Origin: Anaerolineae bacterium | GTDB taxonomy: Bacteria > Chloroflexota > Anaerolineae > Aggregatilineales > Phototrophicaceae | Reading direction: 5' to 3' | DNA: 46,317 nt | Assembly (NCBI GenBank): GCA_022843745.1 | Contig: JALHNB010000024.1 | Span: forward strand, 56,013-102,329 | In this document: positions 1-7,560 of the stretch, one piece after another | Numbering within the stretch: position 1 is the stretch's first letter | How the letters are laid out: each line of letters opens with the position of its first letter | Position numbers and translations under genes: made by a program | The notes under the pieces: generated by a model | Databases searched by the model: none | The model's input: the letters and a program-made list of their open reading frames with translations, nothing else | Told to the model about the DNA's origin: nothing

Positions 1-1241
1 TGATTGCCACCGCTGAGGCTGCGCACAGGTACGCGCGGAGAGCCGACTTTGACCTGCATCTGCTCGATCATTTGCTGAACCGTACTGCGTTCTTTCGGGC
101 CATCCATCAGTCCGAAGCGATTCAAGAGGCGGTCAATCACCGAGAGAATCGCGTTATCCCCCACCGACATCGGCAGAATAAGCCCCTGCGTTTTGCGATC
201 TTCCGGGATAAGCGCCATGCGAATGTTGGGACTGGTCGCTACCGATGGGCTGAATACTCTGATCTCTCGTCCATCAACCCTTATTTTGCCCTGCACACCC
301 CGCAGCACACCAAACAGGGCAAACAGCAGTTCCGCCTGCCCTTGCCCATCCAATCCACCGAGGCCGACAATTTCGCCTTTGCCAACACTTAAGCTGATGC
401 TATGTAGTGTCGGCTCCCAGGATAAATTTTCGACTTCCAGTACGGGCGAACGCGCTTCAGCAGGCTCAGGCTTGGCCGGAAAAACCTGTTCCAGCTTGCG
501 ACCAATCATGAGCTGCACCATTTCCTCGTGGCTGACAGCGCCCATCGGAAATGAACCAACATCCTCCCCATCTCGAAAGATGGTCAACGTATCGGCAATT
601 TCCTCGACCTCACCCATCCGGTGAGAAATGAAAATGACCGAACGGCCCTGATCGCGCATTCGGCGGATCACGTCAAAAACGATTTTGACATCCTGTACAG
701 CGAGGGCAGATGTTCCCTCGTCCAGAATCAGCAGCCGGGGATTGTGTGAAAAAGCTTTGGCAATTTCGACAAGCTGACGCTGTGCCAACGGAATTTCGCT
801 GATGAGTGCGTTCGGGTTCAGATGGTCAAAACCGAGTTCAGCGCACAGTGCTTCAGCCGATTGTTTTAAGCGGCTGCGGCTGATAATCCCAAATTGATTT
901 TTAGGTGGGTTGGAAATAAAAATATTTTCGGCAATCGTGAGATCAGGCAATAAAGAGAGTTCCTGAAATACCGGCACAATGCCATGCTGGGCGGCCTGTT
1001 TGGGTGATTTGATCGTCGACTCGAGACCATCAATGTGAATAGTTCCTGAGTCGGGTGTGACCACACCAGCAATAATTTTGATAAGGGTGCTTTTCCCGGC
1101 TCCGTTCTCACCGACAAGCGCGTGGATACTACCCGGTTGGCAAAGGAAGGTCGCGTCATTGAGCGCAACCGTGTTGCCAAAACGTTTATTGACGAGGTGC
1201 GCGGCTAAAATAGGGGGCTTTTCGCTGGCCGATTGAATCAT
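1..1241 (-). CDS. Sugar ABC transporter ATP-binding protein, RbsA/MglA type (partial)
   Basis: Cytoplasmic ATPase that would power import of a monosaccharide delivered by the binding protein encoded just upstream. The frame is open from ATG at 1241 to the window edge, 413 codons, with no stop inside the window. The first nucleotide-binding domain shows Walker A GENGAGKST near residue 45, a Q-loop (VPVFQEL), a signature-like PLAQRQLVEIAKA and a Walker B ending LILDEGTSAL, where the usual Pro after Glu is Gly. A second, diverged domain follows (GLGGLDGQGQAELL), and the sequence is cut inside its signature RSLSGGN. Two fused ATPase domains are the hallmark of the ribose/galactose/xylose family, about 500 residues, so roughly 90 are missing. 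The permease expected next would lie off the window. The sugar cannot be told from sequence. Confidence 0.93.
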   Translation of the reverse strand, partial: MIQSASEKPPILAAHLVNKRFGNTVALNDATFLCQPGSIHALVGENGAGKSTLIKIIAGVVTPDSGTIHIDGLESTIKSPKQAAQHGIVPVFQELSLLPDLTIAENIFISNPPKNQFGIISRSRLKQSAEALCAELGFDHLNPNALISEIPLAQRQLVEIAKAFSHNPRLLILDEGTSALAVQDVKIVFDVIRRMRDQGRSVIFISHRMGEVEEIADTLTIFRDGEDVGSFPMGAVSHEEMVQLMIGRKLEQVFPAKPEPAEARSPVLEVENLSWEPTLHSISLSVGKGEIVGLGGLDGQGQAELLFALFGVLRGVQGKIRVDGREIRVFSPSVATSPNIRMALIPEDRKTQGLILPMSVGDNAILSVIDRLLNRFGLMDGPKERSTVQQMIEQMQVKVGSPRVPVRSLSGGN

Positions 1242-1300
1242 GTGGACTCCCGAAAAATGCCGAGCCGGAATTTCTCCGGCCCAGCCCTGTAAAATCTGCT

Positions 1301-2416
1301 TTATTCGATAACTACCGCGAGGATTTCGTCTGGGTCGAGATCTACACCACAGACCGGAATCTTGATCGCCGTGAAGAAATCAACCGGCAAGTCCGGGAAG
1401 TAGTGAACGCCTTCTTCAACGTCTTCGCTCGTCACCGACGGCAGCGGCATCGAGATGACACGTGGCAGTTCGCGCCCTTGCAGCAGTTCGAGCGCCGCCT
1501 GCATTGCCACCGCGATCATGCCTGGTGTCTGTGCAATCGAGAGGCCTTCAACTTCGCCATTGCCCATCGCCATACGGAAGCCATTCTCGCCTTCGCCAGC
1601 AATCGGGGGCAACTCTTCGTAACCCGCGTCAATAAACGCCTGCATGACACCTGGGGTTCCGCCCTGAACCCACACACCATCCACCTCTGGTTGTGTTGCC
1701 AGGAAATCAGCCATCACGGTTTGAGCCGTGCCGCTGCCCCAACGCCCTTCCAGTTCGGCGATGACGGTGATACCAGGATTTTCATCAAAGACCGATTTCG
1801 CGCCAGCAATCCGGTCAGAATCCACACTCGTGCCGGGGACACCATTCACCATGACGATGTTTCCCTCACCACCGAGGCGCTCGACCAGATCACGCGCCCA
1901 TGCCGCGCCCATTTCGACCTGATCTTCGTTCACGATGATGGCTTCTGGCGCATTGATGATGCCGTCGAACGCGATAACCGGAATGCCCGCATCTGCTGCA
2001 CGGCTCACCACAGCGTCAAAGCTGGTGGGGTTGATGGCGTTAATCACAATCGCATCGACACCCAGCGCGATCATATTGTCCAGCGCGGCGATCTGCGCTT
2101 CGACATCTTCACCCGTGCTGACGACGATCAGTTCTTCAATCAGCGGAGCAACAGCATCGGTTTCCGCGAAGGCGTGCGCCATCTGAAGCATCTGCGTGCG
2201 CCAGGCATTGCCGATAAACGAATTGCTGATGCCGATCACATAGGGGCCTTCTTTAGCGTCATACTGCACCATGCCATCGTTGTTCGTGGCGGCGGCGAAG
2301 CAGGCAGCGGGGTCATAGGCGACGGCGGGTTCTTCCGTAGCATCCTGGGCTATCGTGGGGACGATAGCAAGTAAAGCGACGACTGCCAATAAAAACAATA
2401 TAGCCAAACGTTTCAT
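1301..2416 (-). CDS. Sugar ABC transporter substrate-binding protein (Peripla_BP_4/RbsB-like)
   Basis: Extracytoplasmic binding protein of 371 aa that captures a sugar or sugar-like ligand for the ABC importer. The N-terminus has a classic signal peptide (MKRLAIL, hydrophobic core, cleavage probably after TIAQ), followed by an acidic linker DATEEPA common in Chloroflexota binding proteins. The body has the two-lobed family pattern: YVIGISNSFIGNAWR, then ALGVDAIVINAINPTSFDAVVSRA, DAGIPVIAFDG and GEGNIVMVNGVPGTSVD. AGGAGA lies 5 bases before the ATG. Its stop is about 60 bp from the start of the ATPase, so the two form an operon. It is transcribed divergently from the two-component pair beginning at 2756. 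Ligand unknown. Confidence 0.93.
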   Translation of the reverse strand: MKRLAILFLLAVVALLAIVPTIAQDATEEPAVAYDPAACFAAATNNDGMVQYDAKEGPYVIGISNSFIGNAWRTQMLQMAHAFAETDAVAPLIEELIVVSTGEDVEAQIAALDNMIALGVDAIVINAINPTSFDAVVSRAADAGIPVIAFDGIINAPEAIIVNEDQVEMGAAWARDLVERLGGEGNIVMVNGVPGTSVDSDRIAGAKSVFDENPGITVIAELEGRWGSGTAQTVMADFLATQPEVDGVWVQGGTPGVMQAFIDAGYEELPPIAGEGENGFRMAMGNGEVEGLSIAQTPGMIAVAMQAALELLQGRELPRVISMPLPSVTSEDVEEGVHYFPDLPVDFFTAIKIPVCGVDLDPDEILAVVIE

Positions 2417-2755
2417 ATAGGTTCTCCTAAAATATTAAAAAGTGCGACTTGCTTTGGAGTCCGGGACTCTCTAAACACACGATTGCGACCCATGTCCTCA
2501 TTTGGCACATCAACATGGCAAACGAACCCTGCGTGATTGCAGTGATGCACGATAGCCAATGATATTGATGCGTTTTAATTGAGGGTGATGTGAGGCAATC
2601 TTGACCCCCATATTAACCGAGGAGCATTCTCGCGATTGCCAATTTCATGCCAAAATGATGTCAAACTCTTTATCAGAAGTGACAATAATGATGTCAAACT
2701 CTTTGTTAGAAGTGACAATAGTGCAAAAATTATTCAAAATAGCAGGATTTATATC
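2417..2755. other. Divergent intergenic region between ABC transporter and two-component genes
   Basis: This 339-bp region separates the leftward sugar-binding gene from the rightward response regulator and should hold both promoters. The left two thirds show no gene I can support. The right end contains the tandem 33-bp repeat described separately. A longer reading of the response-regulator frame from TTG at 2636 would run through those repeats without a stop, but it gives low-complexity duplicated residues and lacks family support, so I treat it as non-coding. Confidence 0.6.
2654..2719. promoter_or_regulatory. Tandem 33-bp repeat, each with a 26-bp palindrome (operator-like)
   Basis: Two adjacent 33-bp copies (2654-2686 and 2687-2719) differ at only two bases. 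Each holds an imperfect palindrome with outer arms TGTCA and TGACA and inner arms TCT and AGA (2659-2684 and 2692-2717). The 33-bp period is close to three helical turns, which would put both sites on the same DNA face. They end 36 bp before the response-regulator ATG. Inferred to be binding sites for a dimeric regulator, perhaps the adjacent response regulator itself or the regulator of the divergent sugar transporter. Confidence 0.55.
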
Positions 2756-3925
2756 ATGTCAGACAATCAAGAGTTACCCGAAAATTTTATTGATCAGGTG
2801 AAAGAAGCTTTAGAAAAACTATATGATTTTCAGGCACTTCAGAAAAGCCTGCTGATCCAAAAGCTGGATTCCCAACAGTCTGACATCCAGACGCATGGCG
2901 CACGGCAACTCCGCAGTCTGCTTTTTGATGCCATCGAAACGCTCAATCCGGGGCAGAATGTCGCGACACATTCTCGAACAGTACGCATCTATAACCTGAT
3001 TTACATGCACTATGTCGGCAGGTTAACCATTCAACAAGCCGCTTGGGAATTGGGCTTGTCGCTCCGTCAGGCATACCGTGACATCCGGCGAGGCCAGGAA
3101 TTGGTTAGCGCGATCCTGTGGCACAAATTCCACAGCGAAGATGCCAGCCCTCGACAAGACACGTCGATCAACGCGGAATTAACACGCCTGGGCGATAACA
3201 CCACGATTGCCACGTTGCAGGACATCCTCGATAGCGCCATCCGCCCTATCCAGATACTCGCGGATAAATATGACATCCCCATCCAGATCGAGTCACCGAC
3301 CAGCCCTATCCTGCTGACGACCAATCTCACAATGGCGCAGCAGATTTTTACGCATATTCTCAGTCAGATTATCCAGCAAGTTCGACCTGCCAGCCTGAGT
3401 ATTCAGTTGACAGAAGACAGCAATTTGGTTCGCATGACCTATGCCAGTGATACGCAATTCGTCCTGCATATTAAGCCCATTATTCAGCAAATGATGGATC
3501 AGATCGCCTGGGAGATTCAATATAAAGCCGGGGAAGGCCTACAGGAAATATGCCTGAGATCGACGCAGCGCAGCGCACTCATTTTGCTGATTGACGACAA
3601 TGAAGGTTTGGCGCATCTGTTGCAGCGTTACCTGACCGATGAAGCCTATACGGTCATGTCCGTTCCCAACACCGAAGATGGCCTGGACATTATTCAGCAG
3701 TTGCAGCCGGACGCGGTTATTCTCGATGTCATGATGCCGGGTATCGACGGCTGGGAAATCTTGCAGCGGCTCAGAACTAAACGCGAAACCAAATTTATTC
3801 CCGTCATTATTTGCTCGGTAATCAATGACCCTGAGCTTGCTTTTGCATTAGGCGCATCGCGATATGTCTCCAAGCCCGTTACACGTGAAGCCCTGTTACT
3901 TGTATTAAACGATCTCCAGATTTAA
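2756..3925 (+). CDS. Response regulator with N-terminal HTH, middle kinase-like domain and C-terminal receiver
   Basis: A 389-aa cytoplasmic regulator. Residues 1-130 include a helix-turn-helix stretch (LTIQQAAWELGLSLRQAYRDI) like sigma-70 region 4 or Sigma-70-like activators. Residues about 150-270 look like a degenerate GHKL/histidine-kinase ATPase region, with a helix resembling the N-box (TMAQQIFTHILSQII), but without recognisable G-boxes. Residues 274-389 are a complete receiver: acidic pair IDDNE, phospho-acceptor D324 in VILDVMMPGIDGW, and K373 in SKPVT. Receiver-last order with an HTH at the front is unusual. The ATG at 2756 is chosen because AGGA lies about 9 bases upstream and conserved-looking sequence starts there. 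The sensor kinase begins 18 bp downstream, so the two are a cognate pair. Confidence 0.8.
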   Translation: MSDNQELPENFIDQVKEALEKLYDFQALQKSLLIQKLDSQQSDIQTHGARQLRSLLFDAIETLNPGQNVATHSRTVRIYNLIYMHYVGRLTIQQAAWELGLSLRQAYRDIRRGQELVSAILWHKFHSEDASPRQDTSINAELTRLGDNTTIATLQDILDSAIRPIQILADKYDIPIQIESPTSPILLTTNLTMAQQIFTHILSQIIQQVRPASLSIQLTEDSNLVRMTYASDTQFVLHIKPIIQQMMDQIAWEIQYKAGEGLQEICLRSTQRSALILLIDDNEGLAHLLQRYLTDEAYTVMSVPNTEDGLDIIQQLQPDAVILDVMMPGIDGWEILQRLRTKRETKFIPVIICSVINDPELAFALGASRYVSKPVTREALLLVLNDLQI

Positions 3926-3943
3926 AGATTACGATAAAGCAAA

Positions 3944-6070
3944 ATGCCTGAGTTAGAGGTTGTAGAGCCTATGCAAGAGCATACCTATCAGCAGGTACTG
4001 TTTGAATTCAGAACCGATATTTTTCAACGCCTGACGATCATTATCGCGATTTGCAGCCTGATTACGGGCTTTGCGCTCATATTTGTCGAGCCAATGCCGC
4101 ACCAATTCATCTTTGTCCTTCAGAGTTTTGCTGCCTTTGTGTTCTACACCCGTTATATTGCGCGTCAGCGTCCCAATCTTGCCCGCTACCTGTTCATGAG
4201 TTCGCTTTACGTCATTCTGGCAATCGGTATGTTGATCCTGCCTGTCAGTTGGCTGCCATTCATCGTGGCACCGCTCTTGTTTGTCTCCGAACTGCTGGCG
4301 GCGCAGGTCGCGATTATCGCCGGGATCGCCTTTCTCGGCTTCGCAGCTCTGCTCGTTCATGTCGGCTATGCGGATTACCCGCTTCCGGCGCTCATCCTGT
4401 TTATCATATTTGTATTTACGCTGTCCAACAGCAGCCTGCGCACTATCTGGATATTACTGCATTGGTATCGTTCGATGTTTGGCAGAAGCAGCGACCTATT
4501 AGAAGAAACACGCGCGCATCGGGCCGAACTGGTCAGGACACTCAAGTCACTGGAGATGGCGAGAGAGACTCAACAGCGCTTGCAGACCCAGCTTATTTAT
4601 GCCCGCCAGCAAGCCGAAGAAGCCCGCCGCTTAAAGGAGCGCTTTGCCTCCAATATCAGCCATGAACTGCGCACCCCGCTGAACGTGATTCTGGGATTTA
4701 CCGAGATCATGCACCTCACACCAGAGGTTTACGGCACACTCAATTTCCCGCCCAAATTGCAGCAGGATATTTATCAGATCCACCGTAACAGCCGCCACCT
4801 GCTCGATATGATTGACGACGTGCTTGACCTCTCGCACATCGAGTTATCACAATTTACACTGAATTTTGAGCGAACAAATCTCAATCAATTTTTGGAAGAT
4901 ACGGTTGGGCTGGTTGTGAATCTGTTTCAGGACAAGCCGATTGAATTCATCGTGACAATCGCCGATGATCTGCCCGAAATCGAGATTGATCGGACACGTA
5001 TCCGGCAGGTTTTAATCAATTTACTCAATAATGCCCAACGTTTCACATCGCAAGGCAGTGTGACATTCTGCGTAGAAATTCATGAGAATGACGTGATTTT
5101 CCAGGTAGCGGATACCGGAATCGGCATACCCCAGGATCAGCTTCACCTGATTTTCGACGAGTTTTTCCAGGTCGATTACTCCCTCAGCAGGGCGAACGGC
5201 GGCGCGGGTTTAGGATTAGCTATTTCGCGGCGTTTTATCGAAGCGCATAACGGGCATTTGCAGGTAAAAAGCGAGGAAGGCGTGGGTTCGGTTTTCACAT
5301 TTACCTTACCATGCCCCAAAAAATCGTCCAACCCCAGCCGACTCGCGTTGAAACCGGATGAGATTATGCGAAAAGCTGTGTGGGTGGTGGTGGATGCCGA
5401 CCCGCACGTCAGCAAGTTGATTCAGCGACATACACCCAACTGCTCAATTATTCAGGTTAACCATGTTAAACAACTTGAAGCTGCCATGCACCGCTATAAC
5501 CCTCAAGGAATTATCTATAATGGCTTGCAGGATGGCGGCCTGCCCATCGAACTGATCGACTTGCCAATCCCTGTCGTGACGTGTTCGCTGCCCAGCACGT
5601 CCCAGATGATCCAAAAATTAGGCGTGGATGCCTGCCTCTCAAAACCGATGCTCCCGCAGCAGCTTATTCAGGAATTAGAACCCTATCATGATGTCGAGAC
5701 TATTCTGGTCATTGACGATGACGTGGGCGTGGTGCAGTTGGTGCAGCGGTCACTTGAAAATCATTATCCGCATCTGGTCATCCGGCGGGCCTATAATGGG
5801 CATCAGGCCTGCGAAATCATGCGAACCACCCGCCCCGATCTCGTGCTGCTTGACCTGGCGATGCCAACCATGAGTGGCTTTGAGGTCATCGGTGTCATGA
5901 AGGATGACACTAGGCTTCAGGATATCCCCATCATCTTACTCACAGCGACCAAATATATTTATTCGGATGACGAAATGCGCAGCGACCTGCATATCTATCA
6001 ACACGGTGGCATGAAACCGATGGAGGTTCTTAAGCTGCTGAATACGATTACACAAACGGTCAACAGCTAG
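3944..6070 (+). CDS. Membrane hybrid sensor histidine kinase with two C-terminal receiver domains
   Basis: A 708-aa inner-membrane sensor. Residues about 28-190 contain five to six hydrophobic helices with short loops, so it lacks a large extracellular sensor domain and probably senses within the membrane or through a partner. A coiled coil leads into HisKA with phospho-acceptor H240 in ISHELRTPLN. The ATPase domain has the N-box INLLNNAQRF, G1 VADTGIGIP and G2 GGAGLGLAISRRF. A first receiver-like domain (about 470-575) has Asn526 (IIYNG) where the Asp should be, so it is probably not phosphorylated. The last receiver (about 585-705) is intact with D637 in LLDLAMP and a conserved Lys in MKPME. 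It is probably co-transcribed with the response regulator, and the divergent sugar transporter suggests a sugar-responsive system. Confidence 0.9.
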   Translation: MPELEVVEPMQEHTYQQVLFEFRTDIFQRLTIIIAICSLITGFALIFVEPMPHQFIFVLQSFAAFVFYTRYIARQRPNLARYLFMSSLYVILAIGMLILPVSWLPFIVAPLLFVSELLAAQVAIIAGIAFLGFAALLVHVGYADYPLPALILFIIFVFTLSNSSLRTIWILLHWYRSMFGRSSDLLEETRAHRAELVRTLKSLEMARETQQRLQTQLIYARQQAEEARRLKERFASNISHELRTPLNVILGFTEIMHLTPEVYGTLNFPPKLQQDIYQIHRNSRHLLDMIDDVLDLSHIELSQFTLNFERTNLNQFLEDTVGLVVNLFQDKPIEFIVTIADDLPEIEIDRTRIRQVLINLLNNAQRFTSQGSVTFCVEIHENDVIFQVADTGIGIPQDQLHLIFDEFFQVDYSLSRANGGAGLGLAISRRFIEAHNGHLQVKSEEGVGSVFTFTLPCPKKSSNPSRLALKPDEIMRKAVWVVVDADPHVSKLIQRHTPNCSIIQVNHVKQLEAAMHRYNPQGIIYNGLQDGGLPIELIDLPIPVVTCSLPSTSQMIQKLGVDACLSKPMLPQQLIQELEPYHDVETILVIDDDVGVVQLVQRSLENHYPHLVIRRAYNGHQACEIMRTTRPDLVLLDLAMPTMSGFEVIGVMKDDTRLQDIPIILLTATKYIYSDDEMRSDLHIYQHGGMKPMEVLKLLNTITQTVNS

Positions 6071-6123
6071 TCAATCCTATCCGTCCAATTGAGTGATGCC
6101 GATTTCTACTAGGGGAGAAGGCG

Positions 6124-6195
6124 GTGGAGTTTGTCAATCAGATGTTTGAACAACCCTTTGAAGATTGGACGGTTATTAAAGTCAATCATCATTAG
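6124..6195 (+). CDS. Possible 23-aa small protein or gene remnant
   Basis: GTG at 6124 is preceded by GGGGAG (6112-6117) at an ideal 6-base spacing, and 23 codons follow before TAG. The product is acidic to neutral, begins VEFVNQMFEQPFEDW and ends NHH. No family is recognised. It may be a real small protein, a leader peptide, or the remains of a longer gene. The only evidence is the start signal and the open frame. Confidence 0.2.
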   Translation: MEFVNQMFEQPFEDWTVIKVNHH

Positions 6196-6298
6196 TATTC
6201 ATCCAGGCCCCCTGACTATGCCCAATCCCGGCCTCGCGGAATGACGAGCTATATCGAGTAATAGTTTCGCGAGATAATAAACCCGATCGGCAAAAATC

Positions 6299-6312
6299 TG
6301 TAAACGATTACA
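6299..6312. promoter_or_regulatory. LacI-family operator upstream of the repressor gene
   Basis: TGTAAACGATTACA is a near-perfect palindrome around a central CG, the signature of LacI/GalR-family operators. It matches the site at 7430-7443 except at one position. It lies about 90 bp before the repressor ATG and about 30 bp before a TATAAT at 6342-6347, suggesting autoregulation. Confidence 0.75.
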
Positions 6313-6341
6313 ATCGACTACAGATAATTTCGATTCATTGC

Positions 6342-6347
6342 TATAAT
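6342..6347 (+). promoter_or_regulatory. Candidate -10 element for the LacI-family gene
   Basis: Perfect TATAAT 43 bases before the ATG at 6390. No good -35 is visible at 16-18 bp spacing, so activity is uncertain. The operator at 6299-6312 lies just upstream of where the -35 would be. Confidence 0.4.
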
Positions 6348-6389
6348 TCGTTATCTCGATAGTGAAGATCATTCAATTGAATATTTCAT

Positions 6390-7421
6390 ATGGCGATCAA
6401 AAACAATCATAAGCCTGCTGTTAAGAATATGAACGATGTCGCGCGTCTGGCGGGTGTTTCGAATGCGACAGTTTCCCGCGTGATGGCCGATAAGCCGCAT
6501 GTCCGCCCCGAAGTGCGCGAACGAGTCTGGAAAGCCGTGCAGGAACTGGGCTACCGCCCCAACCGCGTTGCCCGCAGCCTCCGCGCCCAAACATCGCGCA
6601 TTATCGGTTTGATTATTTCTGACATTCAAAATCCGTTTTTTACATCCGTTGTACGCGCTATCGAAGACGTGGCACATCAGCAGGGCTTTAGCATCATTCT
6701 GTGCAATTCCGACGAAGACCCCAGCAAAGAGCAGTTATACCTCGATCTGATGCACGACGAAAACGTCGCTGGCATCATCCTTTGCCCTACTCGCGAAGAT
6801 AATGCGAATCTCCAAAAATATCCTCTGGACAGCATTCCGCTTGTAACCCTGGATCGCCGCCTGATTAATATCGATACCGATGGGATCTTGCTCGATAACA
6901 TCGAATCAACTCGCGCGATGGTCAAACATCTTGTGACTAACGGATACCAGCGTATAGGCGCGGTCATCGGGACATCGGACTTCACAACAGGTCGCGAACG
7001 CCGCGAAGGTTATGTCATGGCATTAGCGACACATGGAATTCCCTTTCAGCCTGAACTGCTTATTCAGGTATCGCCCAAAGAAGCTGAGGGTTATCGGGCT
7101 ACTGAGCAGCTTTTGGGGTTATCCGAGCCGCCAACGGCGATCTTCGCAGGCAACAATTTACTCACACTTGGCGCTTTGAAAGCCATCCGCGCCCATCATC
7201 TTCGCATTCCGCAGGACGTGGCGCTGGCGGGATTCGATGAAATGCCTTGGAGTTCGCTGGTCGAGCCGGGGATTACCGTTGTCGAACAACCGACTTATGA
7301 ACTAGGACGCACGGCGGCGGAAGTCCTGCTGCGGCGGCTGGAAACACCTGCCCGCCCAACGCGCGAAGTCGTCTTAAAAGGGAAGCTGATTTTACGTGAA
7401 TCATCAAGGTCAATCGCTTGA
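6390..7421 (+). CDS. LacI-family transcriptional regulator
   Basis: A 343-aa DNA-binding repressor that senses a sugar or sugar derivative. The N-terminal HTH (residues about 14-60: MNDVARLAGVSNATVSRVM, then GYRPNRVARSLR with the hinge) is canonical, followed by a periplasmic-binding-like effector domain (IIGLIISDIQNPFFTSVV, VAGIILCPT, PLVTLDRRL, TAIFAGNNLLTLGALKAI, VALAGFDEMPW). No strong ribosome-binding site precedes ATG 6390. An alternative ATG at 6429 starts directly at the HTH. It is flanked by two matching LacI-type operators, one before its own gene and one in the promoter of the next gene, so it most likely represses itself and the GH172-like hydrolase. Confidence 0.93.
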   Translation: MAIKNNHKPAVKNMNDVARLAGVSNATVSRVMADKPHVRPEVRERVWKAVQELGYRPNRVARSLRAQTSRIIGLIISDIQNPFFTSVVRAIEDVAHQQGFSIILCNSDEDPSKEQLYLDLMHDENVAGIILCPTREDNANLQKYPLDSIPLVTLDRRLINIDTDGILLDNIESTRAMVKHLVTNGYQRIGAVIGTSDFTTGRERREGYVMALATHGIPFQPELLIQVSPKEAEGYRATEQLLGLSEPPTAIFAGNNLLTLGALKAIRAHHLRIPQDVALAGFDEMPWSSLVEPGITVVEQPTYELGRTAAEVLLRRLETPARPTREVVLKGKLILRESSRSIA

Positions 7422-7445
7422 CAAACACCTGTAAACGTTTACAAT
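7418..7445 (+). promoter_or_regulatory. Promoter with embedded LacI operator for the GH172-like gene
   Basis: A consensus -35 TTGACA (7418-7423) overlaps the TGA stop of the repressor gene. A -10-like TACAAT follows at 7440-7445, 16 bp away. The perfect palindrome TGTAAACGTTTACA (7430-7443) fills the spacer and overlaps the -10. Bound repressor would block RNA polymerase directly. The gene it controls starts at 7561 with AAGGAG upstream. Confidence 0.75.
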
Positions 7446-7560
7446 TCGAGGCGTTTATCCCACTTTCAAAGATCAAATAATTGATTATTTTACCAGAAAT
7501 CGTTCATCTATCCCCTGAAATACCTTCTGTTTTATCCAACACTCAAGGAGACACCGCAAA

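Larger units (their letters stand above)
6071..6389. other. Intergenic region before the LacI-family gene
   Basis: 319 bp without a standard gene. It contains a 23-codon open frame with a good ribosome-binding site (6124-6195), a LacI-type operator at 6299-6312 and a consensus -10 element TATAAT at 6342-6347, each described separately. I see no clear terminator hairpin after the histidine kinase. Confidence 0.55.

Noticed and set aside
1403-2374. A 323-codon frame on the + strand opposite the sugar-binding protein
   Set aside because: It is His/Arg-rich shadow sequence opposite a gene with a signal peptide and clear family motifs, and it has no domain of its own.
2636-2755. Extended N-terminus of the response regulator starting at TTG 2636
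   Set aside because: The extra 40 residues are mainly the translated 33-bp repeats. ATG 2756 begins a normal-looking protein with a ribosome-binding site.
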